A stretch of 64,000 nt of DNA from Mixophyes australis (GCA_036250195.1 JAVHZZ010000006.1:185565850-185629849), one strand, 5' to 3'. Positions 32,255-54,438 are shown, counted from the first letter of the stretch. The notes: generated from the letters alone by a model not told the origin. Numbers and translations: made by a program.

Positions 32255-33997
32255 ATGGAACACCTGAATCAGACCTTTACTGCAAGGCCCGACATACGTG
32301 ACACCCCCTTAGAAAATGTAGATTTTACGTTTTATACAGACGGAAGTTGCCATAGACAGACAGAGACAGGAGAGCTATGTACTGGTTACGCTGTTGTAGA
32401 CGATCAGGATGTGGTAGAAGCTGAACCCCTTGGTCCACCTCACTCAGCCCAGGTGGCGGAACTAGTAGCACTAAAGAGAGCGTGTGAACTGGCAGAGGGT
32501 AAATCAGCCAATATATATACTGACTCTAGGTACGCCTTCGGGGTAGTGCACGATTTTGGGGCCCTTTGGCGTCTTAGAAACTTTACGACAGCAGCAGGTA
32601 CACCAGTAGCACACTCACAACACATAAAAGGACTTCTGACAGCGATACAGTTACCCAGAACAGTAGCCGTCATAAAGTGCAAAGCCCATACCTTTGAAGA
32701 AGACCCAGTGTCATTGGGCAACAACAGGGCAGACGAAGCTGCTAAATGGGCAGCAGGGCAACCTATGACTGTATCGACCGAGACTATGATGGTTTTTCAG
32801 ACATTAGACACGCAGAAATTAATTGAAATGCAAGATTTGTGTTCCCTGCAGGAGAAGGCGGTCTGGAAGGCAAAGGGATGTGGTCAAGAGTCCTCAGGAC
32901 TCTGGAGGGATGGACAAGGTAAGCCTGTAGCTCCCCGAACATACTATCCAAGCCTGGCTGAAGCAGCACACGGCCTGACTCACCTGGGTAAAGAAGGTAT
33001 GTGCAAACTGGTGAGAGCATACTGGTGTGCTCCCGGATTTTCCTCTCAAGCTGGTAAGAAAGCAATGTCATGTCTTACTTGTTTGAGGAAAAATGTTGGG
33101 AAAACTATTCCAACTGAGCCATCCCACATCCCTCCTACAGACGGACCTTTTCAGGTAATACAAATTGACTATATCCAATTACCACCGTGCAGGAATCTAA
33201 AGTATGTGTTAGTGTGTATTGATGTGTTTTCCGGTTGGGTAGAAGCATATCCGGCAGCCACTAATACTGCTGTGTTCACTGCAAAGAAAATTGTACAAGA
33301 CTTTGTGTGTAGGTTCGGTATCCCTAGAATCATTGAAAGTGATAGGGGTACCCATTTTACTGGTGATATCTTCCAAAATATGTGTAAACTCATGGGAATC
33401 AGTAGCAGACTTCACACCCCTTACCGACCACAAGCCAGTGGTAAGGTGGAGAGAGTAAACGGTACTATCAAGAACAAACTAGGTAAGATAATGGCTGAAA
33501 CTGGGTTGGCATGGCCTGAGGCTTTGCCGTTGGTCCTTCACAGCATTCGAACCACTCCTAGACCTCCTCTTAATCTGTCCCCCTTTGAGATACTGTTCGG
33601 ACGACAACCTCATTTGATCGTGAGTCCACAAGACGACTTAAAGTGTAATAATGAAGTGACTGTACAATATCTTATAAGAATGAGTAGACAGCTGAAACAA
33701 CAACAACAAAAACTAAAAATGCTGTCACCTGGTATGCCAGAGACGAACTGTCATGATGTTGAACCTGGAGACTATGTTATGATCCGCAATTTCTTACGTT
33801 CAGGTTGTTTAACAGACCGTTGGGAAGGCCCGTACCAAGTGCTGCTGACCAGTACTACATCACTGAAGGTTGCAGAGAGAGACACTTGGGTCCATTCCAC
33901 CCACTGCAGGAGAGTCCATAATCCGGAGAAAGTGCAAGACAAGACTCAGACCGACGACATAGAGCTGTCACTTGTGAGCCTGTTCCGGGAGACCTAA
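32255..33997 (+). pseudogene. pol: ERV pol part 2: RNase H and integrase
   Basis: In a different frame from part 1. RNase H acidic residues are visible at 29 (YTDGS), 69 (VAELVAL), 90 (YTDSR) and 160 (NRADEA), numbered from the first ATG. Integrase has an HHCC zinc site (H239, H243, C273, C276) and a DDE core (D305, D363, E399; 35 residues between the last two), followed by the C-terminal domain. All catalytic residues are present, but the part is cut off from the RT frame, so the copy is counted as broken. Confidence 0.88.
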
Positions 33998-34054
33998 AGC
34001 CTGCAGTTGAGACACCTGAACCAGAGACGTTGCCTCAGAACTATCTTTCCAGCG

Positions 34055-35834
34055 ATGGAGTGGCAGTTTTTGTTTTTCTTTTGTTCCAGGATTTTCCTTG
34101 TTTTTACTTTTTCTAGGACATTCTATTTTTGTGAAGGAGGATGGAGGACGGAGGAGAGTTCTGGGAGTGATACAGATGAAATAGAGGCCGAAGAAAAGTT
34201 AATAGGATATCCTGAGCAGCCCATTATCAAACTTGGTCCAGGGGTTATGAAAAGGTCTGCTAGCTCAGGAACTCGGAGGCAGTGTGAGGGGCTATTGTCT
34301 GATGAGTATTGTATCTGCAAGTTCTGCAACTCCCTAGTTGAAGAGAGATGCATCCAACGATGCCAGTCCCCCAGTACTCTGAATATAGGCGGGCATCCTT
34401 TGGAGGATTATCACTCCCTGGTGGGTAAGGTGCTAAACCAAACCGAGTGTTGGGTGTGCTCTCACGTGCCTCAAGGGCAGCATAACATAGGACTAGTGCC
34501 ATTCCCTCTAAACATATCCGAAGTACTCGAATTAAGGGGTGGGAGGCCCATAGAAGGGAGGTACAATAACACTAGGTCCCCTAGTCTGACGCTTCGACAA
34601 TACTCCATAGGCAGATCTTTGCTGTGCCTAAACATATCTCATGCAAAGCGCCTGGAGAATTGGGAGGCTGACCTATCAGATCAGACAATGGCTCGCCACA
34701 CTCATTTTAGAGAGAGACTCACAAGGTCACTACTAGGCAGGAATGTTGATGGAAGTCACAAGTTAGGGCGTATAACCAAACATAAGAAGGTATCTATTGC
34801 AAAAGTCTCTACAGATAAATGTGAAAATATCATTAATGCCGACACGTGTCTAGAGCAGATGGAGACACTAGGCATGGGTAGTTTTATCAAAACTCTGTGT
34901 GATATAATTCATGGGCATACTGTTCCTTATGTTCTCCCTGATGATGTGTATTTTGTTTGTGGAAGGAAAGCTTATTCCTGGTGACTCCGAGTTCCAAGGG
35001 CTTGTGTTTCCTAGCTAAACTGGTTCCTGAAATCATGACTATTACTCATGAAGAAATGCTAGATATTCACAAGACAACATCACCACCATACATACACACA
35101 CAGTATGAACACCGTGGCAAGAGAAATATGATTCCTGGTGAGGAACCCATAGCTACAAAATTGATTAGTGAAACTGCTGGTTTCCAAGTTATGGTCTCAC
35201 CAGGACCGCTCGGGGAACAATAAACTTTAAATATATCCAAGACCTAGCTAAATTAATAGATAATATCACCGAGATGTATGATGACACTTTCAGGTATACT
35301 GGAAGGGAGCTACAAGCGTACAAAAAGGAGTTGGTGCAACATAGACTGGTACTAAATTATCTCACCTCTATTACTGGTGGGTACTGTGTGTCACTGGCCA
35401 CCCAGTTCGGTGTCAAATGTTGCACGTACATTACTAATAATACTGATGACCCTAAAGAGGTTATAGACCGGAAGATGGATGAAATTTTGCAGCTGAAATG
35501 GGAATTTCGAAAGAGCCATAATTCTTCGTTATATGAGGTCGGGGAAAAGGTGGCGGGTTGGTTCTCATGGTTGAACCCAGCAAAATGGTTCTCCGGTCTG
35601 GGGGAGTGGGTACAGGAAATGATTGCGAGTGTAGGTAAGCTCCTTCTCCTTATACTGGGTGTCATCTTAGCAATTGGTTTAGTTGTCAAATGTGTTCCTA
35701 CTGTGTTGAAGTGTGGAAAACGGTCTCATGGGAGTAACACTGAGAAAGAGACTGAAAGGGTGGTACCAGATACCGAGATCATGGTCTGTGGAGAAGTATT
35801 GTACAATCCTGAACTTGAAACAGTGATTGGGTGA
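34055..35834 (+). pseudogene. env: ERV env (surface and transmembrane subunits), two frameshifts
   Basis: ATG at 34055 starts a hydrophobic signal-like stretch. The surface subunit has CWVC at residues 132-135, the disulfide motif of gamma-type Env. The first frame closes at about 34984. A second frame (34957-35223) carries the furin-type cleavage motif RGKR. A third frame, open through 35274-35834, holds the transmembrane subunit with a Cys followed ten residues later by CC, and one membrane segment (LLLLILGVILAIGLVV) near the C-terminus. Breaks therefore lie near 34957-34984 and near 35200-35223. The gene cannot make Env as it stands. Confidence 0.85.
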
Positions 35835-35850
35835 TAGTTTATTACACTAT

Positions 35851-35863
35851 CAAAGGGTGGAAC
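35851..35863 (+). promoter_or_regulatory. ERV polypurine tract
   Basis: AAAGGGTGGAA directly before the 3' LTR; primes plus-strand DNA synthesis in retroviruses. Confidence 0.7.
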
Positions 35864-36701
35864 TGTCGAAGTCAGTAAATTGGATAAAGTCATTTCAATT
35901 AAAATCTAACAAACTTGGTTGTCTTTGTTTGAAAAGAAGCGTACGGTACGCATCGACGTACAAGGGCACGCTACGGCGTGAAAGGGCGTACGCATCCACT
36001 ACACGTGGCAGCAACAGTAATTGGTCTTTTACCATACATTCGCACAAACACGCATACTTATAAAATAGTACACATTAATGGTAGTTGCAACACATAGTCA
36101 GTTATGTCGAAATATAGTAGTATTTATATGTTATATCAGAGTTACATGCATATTAGTGAAATACACGGAACGGGTTAAAGGAATAATATCATGAGTGGTA
36201 TCATAATGAACCTTGTTACATATCCTACTGTTTGGTTCACTCTGCGAGGGAATCGCAGAGTGCATACGCAAGTTATGAATGATAGGGAATTATGAACTAT
36301 TTAAGACTAAGGAATCCTGGCGGGAAGAGCAGAGCATACCCCCTGCAGAGATGACCCCCTCCTTTGGATTCCTTAGGATGAACCAGCCAATGATTGACGA
36401 CCCCTTGGACATTCCTGAGACCCGGACCAATAGATGCAAGCCATACCATCTTCATTGTATTACTGTATTTGATTGTGTATATAAGCAGCAGCTTGTGATC
36501 CAGAGTGCAGACATCTTGTCCCCAGACTTCAGGATTGAATGACTGCACTGGATCCAGAGCGCCTGCGATAAGTAACGGCTGTATTTACTATTACTTCGCT
36601 TGAGCATATTATTCCTCTTATTGCGAATAAATCTTTGTGCTTTGGAAACACAAATCGAGGTTCGACAATCGTTATTGGTTAGTGACAATACGCACATAAC
36701 A
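35864..36701 (+). repeat. ERV 3' LTR
   Basis: 838 bp, TG...CA, matching the 5' LTR except at about four positions. TATA at 36478-36485, AATAAA at 36626-36631. Confidence 0.93.
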
Positions 36702-37046
36702 GAATGTTATAATTCAAGTGGTAAAACTGTAATACAGAAATAAGGAAATACATTTACAACATGAACAAATGTATTGTAATGCAAACATGAAAACACATGA
36801 CAAAAGTGCATAACTAGGGAGCAATCTTACCATTGATGCTGTGCTAAGGGGAGAGATATACTGCACCTCTTGCTTCTAGCATGTAATATCTAAAATGGAG
36901 GCCGTAGCTACCCATGGTGCTTTGTTGAATAAACTACAGAGGCTCTGAGAGTTCAATTTAAGTTAATACCAAGCTGACCACTAGATGGAGTTTACACAAA
37001 ATACATACATATATAAATACATAACTGCTGAAGGCATAACAACTGT

Positions 37047-37140
37047 ACTCTTCCCTGTCATATGCAGGCACAAACCTCTGCCCTGCATTGACTTGAGCAC
37101 CTGCATACCTGTGCCCATCCCTAACTTGTGCACTGTAGTG
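37047..37140. repeat. Minisatellite remainder beyond the BEL LTR, unit B
   Basis: About three degenerate 33-bp units, showing that the BEL element integrated inside a minisatellite block. Homologues at 53417-53510 and 60042-60135. Confidence 0.7.
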
Positions 37141-37543
37141 AATAGAAAGGAATTCCAGTTATAAGAATTAACAAATAATATATTTGTGGGGAATAAGGCC
37201 TAAGCATAACTGCAGTGTAAACATTGTATATCAAATGAATCCATTGAGCTATTCTGTAAACTAAGGTATGAAATGTGAAGATAGAAGAACTGATGCTTGT
37301 TTATTTGGTGGTTCTGTCCACCTGTGTGTTAAAAGATAACAACATTTTCTTTAGGGGAAGCTGAGCAGCTTCAAAGACCTCCATGGGTGAGCTTATGTCC
37401 TATTGTAGGATGGAGTTTTGAAACCTGAGAAGTGTTCTAAGAACCGCTCAGCATGTTGTCTTAAACATAGGTGATGGCTTGCTATATTTTATATAGACAA
37501 ATATAATTCAGTTTCAAAATGCAACTTTTAATCAATAAAATAG

Positions 37544-37851
37544 CGATCATCATCACCATTTATTTTTATAGCGCCACTAATTCCGCAGCGCTGTACAGAG
37601 AACTCACTCACATCAGTCCCTGCCCCAATAGGGCTTTCAGTCTAAATTCCTGAACACACACACAAAGACAGACAGACAGACTAGGGTCAATTTGTTAGCA
37701 GCCAATTAACCTACCAGTATGTTTTTGGAGTGTGGGAGGAAACCGGAGCACGCGGAGGAAACCCACACAAACACAGGGAGAACATACAAACTCCTCACAG
37801 ATAAAGTCATGGTCTGAAAGGCAGAGGTGCTAAACACTACACCACCGATCA
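37544..37851 (-). mobile_element. tRNA-derived SINE, unit B
   Basis: 37550-37845 with duplication CGATCA on both sides (37544-37549, 37846-37851). Read on the minus strand it starts with a tRNA-like head (A-box-like TGGTGTAGTG, TTAGCACC), has a conserved body (GTGGGAGGAAACC on plus) and ends with GCGCTATA and a GATGAT tail. The empty site is kept in unit A near 8015. Confidence 0.85.
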
Positions 37852-38970
37852 ACTGCATATTTACAAATCGCATGATGAAGAGTAGCAAATACGTTGAATA
37901 AAGTTGTCTGTCAATCCGGGAAATCTGGGGAAATTAGTATCAGCTCACATACTACACAGGACCTATAAATGTTTGGTATCTGGAGACTTGTAAATTTATA
38001 CTGGATTTATTAATATTAAAATTGTGTGACACTCCCCAGGAATGTTATTTTAGCATTGGGTATGAAACAGAGATGTAAATAGTGTTTGTGTACCTGGTAC
38101 CCCCGCCCTCTGATGCCCAACCCCCGGAGTAGGAGAAAGTTGGAAAAGTGTCTTTAAAACAATGAGAACACTTACAAGAAATTGACAGTCTTTTGAGAAA
38201 TCAATCAACATTGATAATCTGTCCATCTTCCAAGCCAATTTTCCCTTGGTGCAGATTATACAACTCACATGAAAGTTTAGATTCTGAACCTTTCTCCTTT
38301 TATTTCACATGTTTAGCATATGTATGCCATGTCATCGTAATTGTTTTTATAACCTGTAATCATTGAACTTTTTTATATATTGAATCTAAAAATTCAATAA
38401 GTGCTGTCCTTATTGCTCTAAACGAATTCCTGGCCTTTTATGAAGAAGATTGCTTAACCATGCTAACCCTTTAAATGCTTATTTGTGAGTTGCTAATACA
38501 TTAGTGTACCAAACCTAGTGTGTGCCTCCATGTACATTTGTGTCACAGAGCCTTGAGGTGTTAAGTATTAACCCTTTGATTGATGGTGTGTGTAGCAAGG
38601 AGCACAGTATACCATTGTGGGAAGTGTAACTCTTTTAACCATCAAACGCAGAGTGTGCGCAATTGGGTAATTGAGTCACAAGTTTCTACAGGCCTTATAT
38701 GTAGCTGGTGGCAGTGCAGAGATTTGTGGAAATGTGAGCCTGTGTTGGGAAGGGGGCAGCTAAATCTGTAACCTTAGAGAGAGGTGTGTGCGAGATTTAG
38801 GATGGAATCCTCTGTGTTCCCTTACAGTAAGCTTCCAAGTCATGAGTACGCAGAGGGCGGTTTGTGACATGCAAATTTAGTCAGGAGTGGTTTATTGATG
38901 AAATTGCAGTGATTTAATCTGTAACTGATTTGTTATATGATAAAATCATAAATCAGGGATTGGCTACAGA
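37852..38970. other. Unit B spacer, no gene recognised
   Basis: Homologous to 8020-8640 plus 12690-13260 (unit A) and 60847-61960 (unit C). Short open frames (such as 38050-38268 minus) are not preserved in unit A. Confidence 0.65.
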
Positions 38971-38979
38971 CAGCTATCC

Positions 38980-40090
38980 TTGACATGCACAAATAAACCT
39001 ATGCTCTCCCCTGAGTTGTGCACCTATACACCTGTGCACACCCCTGACTTCTGCACCCACATATCTGTGCCCTATCCTGAGTTTTGCACCCACATACCTG
39101 TGCCCTTCCCTGTCTTGTGTGCCCACACATCTCTGCATTAGCCTGTATCTACACACCTGTGCCCTGGACTGATTTGTACACACACAAACATGTTCCCTGC
39201 CCTGACTTCTGAAATCCATATACTTGTGCCCTGCCCAAACTTGTGCACCCATACATCTGTGCCCTTCCCTTACGTGTGCACCCATGCAATTGTGCCTCAG
39301 TTGACTTGCGCACCAATATACCTGTGCGGTGCCATGACTTTTGCTCATATAAACCTGTGCCCTTTCCAGATTTGTGCACCCTCACACCTGTCTCCACCCC
39401 TTACTTGTGCACCCTCCTACCTGGGCCATCCTCTGGCTTGTGCACACACAGATCTGTGTCCAGCCCTGGGCACCCAAACACAATGCCATTTTCTTACTTG
39501 TGCACCTTCCTTCTTGTGCCCTCCCCTGACTTGTGCACACATACATGAGTTCACTCCCCTGACTTGTGCACACATACATTTGTGCCCTCCCAAGAACTGT
39601 GCACCCACACACCTTTGCCAACCCTGACTTGTGCAGCCACAAACTTGTGCTCTCCCCTTTCCTGAAATGTTCAGACACACACCTGTGCCCCATCTGACAT
39701 TTGCAGCCACAAACTTGTGCCCTCTCCTGTTTTGAATTGTGCACCCACGCACCTATGCCCACTCTAGACTTTTGCACACACAATCCTGTGTCCTCCCCTT
39801 TCTTGCGCACCCACATACCTGTACCCTGTCCTGAACTGTGCACCTGCACACCAGTATCCATCTCTGACTTGCGCAGTGACACACTTGTGCCCTCCCCAAA
39901 CTTGTCCATCCACACACCTCTGCCCTACCCTGACCTTTCCACCAGGAATCCTGTGACCTTCTCTGATTTTAGCTCACATAAACCTGTGACCTCTCCAGAT
40001 TTGTGCACCCAAATACCTGTGCCATTACCTGTATTGTGCACCCACACACTGTCCTAGCCTTACTTGTCTATCTACACACATGAACACTAG
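38980..40090. repeat. 33-bp minisatellite, block 2, unit B
   Basis: Same family as 13261-14440 and 61970-63100; copy number differs slightly among units. Confidence 0.9.
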
Positions 40091-40118
40091 CCTGAATTGT
40101 GAACTGAATTGTGAATTT

Positions 40119-40355
40119 TTGGGGTCTTTTTACACTGTAAAAAGACCCCAAACAAGCATTAAATCACTGGGGACGGGGCCAATATGACACACTTCACGAA
40201 GCCGACGCCCAATTCGCTAGTACATTTCGGCTCAAATTTTATTTAAGTGGGCAGGTGGGCCAGATGCAGGAGAATCGCCAGCTCTCTTGGGAGTCCGTGA
40301 GACCTACCCGAAATTCAGTAGTCTCACAGACATTCCAGGAGAGTTGGCATGTATG
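40119..40355. mobile_element. 5'-truncated hAT-like MITE, unit B
   Basis: Right part of the MITE seen complete at 14575-14930. The left half and about 130 bp of flank are missing. It contains the palindrome 'gggtctttttacactgtaaa' continuing into AAGACCCC. Confidence 0.75.
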
Positions 40356-40923
40356 AGTAATATACGTACTATTGGCATTACATGTTCTAACTTTAGCTAC
40401 TAAGAGCACTCTATATTATTACTATACCTAATGGAGGCTCTGCGAATTATTACTATAGCTAACAGGGGTTATATTATTTATTTATTTAACAAGGAGTCAA
40501 CTGCATGTCCTAGTGCATGCTAACATTTGTAGGGCCATATAAGCAGTCATTGCATTTCAAAATATTTGTCCTGACCAAGGGTACCAGGAGATGACAAACA
40601 AATACATGGGGGTAAATTACTAAAGGTCGGTTTAATCTTATGGGTCCAAATTCATTTTTGAATAATACTATTGAATTGCGTGAAGGGGGTAACACTTATT
40701 ATTTCATGATGGGGATATAATTTGCACTGCACACTTTTGGCACTACAAGTGGCAACGTGCACCTTTGCACTAGTAAATACTGGCACTTGCAGTGCCACAA
40801 GTGTGCAGTATACAAGGTGCCACTCTCATCTAATGATAATTGTTGCCCTTTCTTAAAATTATATATTACTGATCCCTTAATATTTTCATAAAATAATTTT
40901 GCTCTCTTTATTTATTCATAAAA

Positions 40924-41136
40924 CAAGTTAACCCGTGCATGATACTCATGCATTCTAGTCAAATCAAGCTACTTAAGGTGTTAAAAAGGTTCTTGTCATC
41001 TTCATCGCCACACACACACGCCGCTAGGCTTTTATATATTAGATAATGCTAAGAATTTAGTAGGTCAGTGTAGTATACAACTCCGTCTAGCAGGTGGGGC
41101 TGCAGCTTGAGCACTCTGTCACCCGTTAGTTTTTTC

Positions 41137-41169
<33 letters not shown>

Positions 41170-41210
41170 ACAAACACTAACACACGCCGCTAGGCTTTTA
41201 TATATTAGAT
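40924..41210. mobile_element. Unit B-specific insertion of unknown family, with (CA)n
   Basis: 287 bp absent from unit A (compare 15480). It includes a (CA)n run at about 41131-41164 and two copies of 'ccgctaggcttttatatatt' with flanks (about 41020-41045 and 41187-41211). No clear inverted ends or target duplication were seen. Confidence 0.5.
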
Positions 41211-42111
41211 AATATAGCCCCATTTATAAACTTATAATTTTACTCCCATAAGATCATTATGAATTATTTTTGTCCCTTTAATCAATAAATAATATTGCCC
41301 TCATTAATAATATGTATATTGGGCCCGCCTTTATGTCCTGAATGGCCACATAGCTCAACCGGTGACTATTCAAAATAAAATGCGGGTTAGCCAAAACCGA
41401 GTGCGGTTTTGACTAAACAGGATGAGGTTTTGGTGTTTGCAAACTGCCACGTATCGCATGAGGTTTGAGTTTTCAGCCTCCAAAATCGTTCAGAAGTAAA
41501 GTGCTCGTCTTGGAGCAGAAAACTGCAAGAGATATGTGGCGGTTTGTAAACCGCACAGAAAACAAATTTACCCCATGATGTCTTATAATTCTCATGATTC
41601 ATTTAGGATTTAAAAGAAGACTAAACCACAAAGTATTTTAGAATAAATACAGAAAGGTTTAAATTAATGAAAGTGGGGGTAGTAATCAGGACTTTTTAAT
41701 TTTGACCTTTCGAATTGCACATCATCTGGAGTATCCTCTAGCCCACAAATATAGGGGCAGATTGATTTTCTGGGTGTTTCCAATGACGCAAAGGGGGGGA
41801 TCACTTACGCAAAGGAGCATTGCTGGTTCACTTTTTTGCAGTTATGTAAAGCTACAATATCTTATGGAATTTTGGGACATTATAGTTTTGAAGTACAGTT
41901 CCAAGTTACATTCATGTTACTCTTTATATGTTACAAAGGGTTATAGCACTTCCAATGTCTTAAACTAGTCCTGCATGTTAATCCAACAATACCAAGTTTA
42001 TTCTGAGCTTTAACATTTTCAGCAGTGAAGACAGGAAACGTTGGGCACGGGCACCCAATGCTCTACCAAATAATCATAGATTTGAGGCATGTGCATCAGC
42101 AGGAATCAAAG

Positions 42112-42117
42112 TTTATT
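42112..42117 (-). promoter_or_regulatory. Candidate poly(A) signal of keratin copy 3
   Basis: AATAAA on the minus strand, about 800 bp beyond the stop at 42914, matching 16396-16401. Confidence 0.5.
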
Positions 42118-42913
42118 CAAGAAATAATAAGGCAGAAAAAAACAAAATAAAATAGTGACAATACAGTCCAAGAGCCAACATTATCTGTGATACACAAGCC
42201 CAATAGAGCCTGTGAATGAGACCATTCTTGGTTTCCGTGATCACATACATTTTGCAATGGTCGTAAAGTATTAGATTACAGCACAATAACTTTTTACTGG
42301 TGGGTGCTGGAAATATCTGCTGGGGTTTAATTAAATATTATAAACATACATTACGTCACCAACAAGGTGAGAAAAAAAATACAGTGAAACAAGTGAAATT
42401 CTGTTTCCAATTGTTAGTCTTATATCAAAAATGTTTCGGAACATCCTTAAATCAAAGCATTTATAAACCCAAGATAAATCCCTTGTCAATCAAGGACAAA
42501 GTGTGTATTATAGATTGCTATAGTAGACATGTCTAAAACACCCATATGGAATCATGAAAATAATCCAACTCAATAAGGCATCCTAGGTAACGAGCTCACA
42601 TTATTCCCGTAAAATTGTTTTTGTTTTTTAACAGCATGTATTTAAACCTGGAGCATCTTTACTATGCTAGAGAGACCTAAAATACTTATTCTCTTAAAAT
42701 AAAAACCAGTAGAACACATTTATAGGAATACATAACATATTGCTGGTGCTCACCCTATGACCCATTGAAATAATCACTTGCTATATACCTCCATTGTCTA
42801 AAAATAAAGAAAGGCTACAAGATAAGTAACATATCTAAGAAAAGAAAAGTATATAATAATTCTATTGGTTCACACTTGGTCTTCTTATATCTGCAGCGTG
42901 ATGTAGATAGTTA

Positions 42914-52150
<9,237 letters not shown>

Positions 52151-52239
52151 GGTGATGGTGGAGAGCAATGAAGTTGGAAACACAAATTACAGGATCTTAG
52201 TCTATGAATGAAGTGCTGTGTTGCCTGCCTTGGCTTTCC

Positions 52240-52246
52240 ATTTATA
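52240..52246 (-). promoter_or_regulatory. TATA box of keratin copy 3
   Basis: TATAAAT on the minus strand, 90 bp upstream of the ATG at 52150. The inverted CCAAT region near 52327 carries a substitution ('aatcattt' instead of 'aatcaatt'). Confidence 0.7.
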
Positions 52247-52689
52247 GATAGAGAAAGAGGCGTTGAAGAAATCTGGACAATCTTTATGTGCTTTTGCTAG
52301 CGTCATGTATGGGTTCTGCATTATTGACCAATCATTTTTAGGTTGAACAACTGGGGTTTGTTTTTTATAAGGAAAGTGCTTACGTAAGGTGGAGAGGGTC
52401 CTTGTACATTTATTATTATGCAGCACATCAGACATTTCCACACCCTGATAAACTACATAAACTCTAAGTTTATTTCAAGATGAAAAGTAATGAAATTATT
52501 GTTAACCTATGACAAATTTTAATACCTGAGTAATACATTTATAGGGCATGCTTTACATGCTCTTTTACAACCAGTGATTAAGGTGATGTTTTAATGAATG
52601 ACTAAGGAAAACTAAAGACGAACTATATCTATTTATCTATCTCTGTGCCTATCTACATGAGTAAATGTTGTGTTGAAAGCTGTGTTTGT

Positions 52690-52969
52690 TAGGAGCTGGT
52701 TGCACTCACAAGCCTGTGACATTCCCTGCCTTGTGCATTAACAAACTTGCTCTCCTCTGAATTGTGCACCCACACACATGTGCCCTTCACTGTTTTGTGC
52801 ACCCACACATCTGCCCTGACTTTTGCTCACATAAACCTGTGCTTTTTCCTGAACTGAGCACCTACACACCTGTGTGCATCCCTTAACTTTACAACCAGAC
52901 ATGTGCCCTTCACTTACTTGTAAGCCAACAAAGATGTGCTATCCCCTGAATTGTGAACCAACACACATA
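52690..52969. repeat. 33-bp minisatellite, block 1, unit C
   Basis: Homologue of 1921-2214 and 26440-26737. Confidence 0.8.
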
Positions 52970-53416
52970 CCTGTTGTTCTGTCTTCACTATAATCTTCTC
53001 TTTAGCCTGAATATAAATCAGACAGACAGCATAACCACTCCTACTTCAATGTTGTTTATTCAAGTAGTTAAGAATGTTATAATTCAAGTGGTAAAACTGT
53101 AATACAGAAATAAGGAAATACATTTACAACATGAACAAATGTATTGTAATGCAAACATGAAAACACATGACAAAAGTGCATAACTAGGGAGCAATCTTAC
53201 CATTGATGCTGTGCTAAGGGGAGAGATATACTGCACCTCTTGCTTCTAGCATGTAATATCTAAAATGGAGGCCGTAGCTACCCATGGTGCTTTGGGGAAT
53301 AAACTACAGAGGCTCTGAGAGTTCAATTTAAGTTAATACCAAGCTGACTACTAGATGGAGTTTACACAAAATACATACATATATAAATACATAACTGCTG
53401 AAGGCATAACACCTGT
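52970..53416 (-). mobile_element. BEL solo LTR, unit C
   Basis: 52975-53411 (437 bp) with perfect CCTGT duplications at 52970-52974 and 53412-53416. This fixes the ancestral target site shared by all three units. Confidence 0.88.
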
Positions 53417-54438
53417 ACTCTTCCCTGTCATATGCAGGCACAAACCTCTGCCCTGCATTGACTTGAGCACCTGCATACCTGTGCCCATCCCTAACTTGTG
53501 CACTGTAGTGAATAGAAAGGAATTCCAGTTATAAGAATTAACTAATAATATATTTGTGGGGAATAAGGCCTAAGCATAACTGCAGTGTAAACATTGTATA
53601 TCAAATGAATCCATTGAGCTATTCTGTAAACTAAGGTATGAAATGTGAAGATAGAAGAATTGATGCTTGTTTATTTGGTGGCTCTGTCCACCTGTGTGTT
53701 AAAAGATAACAACATCTCCTTTAGGGGAAGCTGAGCAGCTTCAAAGACCTCCAGGGGTGAGCTTATGTCCTATTGTAGGATGGAGTTTTGACACCTGAGA
53801 AGAGTTCTAGGAACCGCTCAGCATGCTGTCTTAAACATAGGTGATGGCTTGCTATATTTTATATAGACAAATATAAGTCAGTTTCAAAATGCAACTTTTA
53901 ATCAATAAAATAGCGATCATCATCACCATTTATTTATATAGCGCAACTAATTCCGCAGCGCTGTACAGAGAACTCACTCACATCAGTCCCTGCCCCAATA
54001 GGGCTTTCAGTCTAAATTCCCGAACACACACACAAAGACAGACAGACAGACTAGGGTCAATATGTTAGCAGCCAATTAACCTACCAGTATGTTTTTGGAG
54101 TGTGGGAGGAAACCGGAGCACGCGGAGGAAACCCACACAAACACAGGGAGAACATAGAAACTCCTCACAGATAAGGTCATGGTCTGAAAGGCAGAGGTGC
54201 TAACCACTACACCACCGATCAACTGCATATTTACAAATCGCATGATGAAGAGTAGCACATACGTCGAATAAAGCTGTCTGTCACTCCGGGAAATCTGGGG
54301 AAATTAGTATCAGCTCACATACTACACAGGACCTATAGATGTTTGGTATCTGGAGACTTGTAAATTTATACTGGATTTATTAATATTAAAATTGGGTCTT
54401 TCTGACACTTCCCAGGAATGTTATTTTAGCACTGGGTA
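53417..54438. other. LTR-flanking spacer, duplicated at 60042-61065
   Basis: Minisatellite remnant, unknown spacer and a SINE, nearly identical to the sequence right of the second BEL LTR. No gene was recognised. Confidence 0.75.
53914..54221 (-). mobile_element. tRNA-derived SINE, unit C, first copy
   Basis: 53920-54215 with CGATCA duplications; orthologous to 37550-37845. Confidence 0.85.

Larger units (their letters stand above)
26839..36705 (+). mobile_element. Endogenous retrovirus, gammaretrovirus-like, 9.86 kb
   Basis: A plus-strand provirus at 26843-36701 flanked by the 4-bp duplication GAAT (26839-26842, 36702-36705). LTRs are 838 bp each, differing at about four positions by eye. 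Order: LTR, primer-binding site, ~1 kb leader, gag, pro-pol, env, polypurine tract, LTR. Gag and pol share a frame separated by a UAG, as in gammaretroviruses. Gag, pol and env are each broken by frameshifts, so the copy is defective. It is present only in unit B. Confidence 0.93.
26743..37041 (-). mobile_element. BEL solo LTR of unit B, split by an ERV
   Basis: The LTR is in two pieces, 26743-26842 and 36706-37041, together 436 bp, with the ERV between. The left target copy is CCTGT (26738-26742); the right is ACTGT (37042-37046), one substitution. No BEL internal sequence remains, so LTR-LTR recombination removed it. Confidence 0.85.

Noticed and set aside
38050..38268. 72-codon minus-strand frame in the spacer
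   Set aside because: The corresponding unit A sequence has a stop after FSKD, and no domain or splice context was seen.
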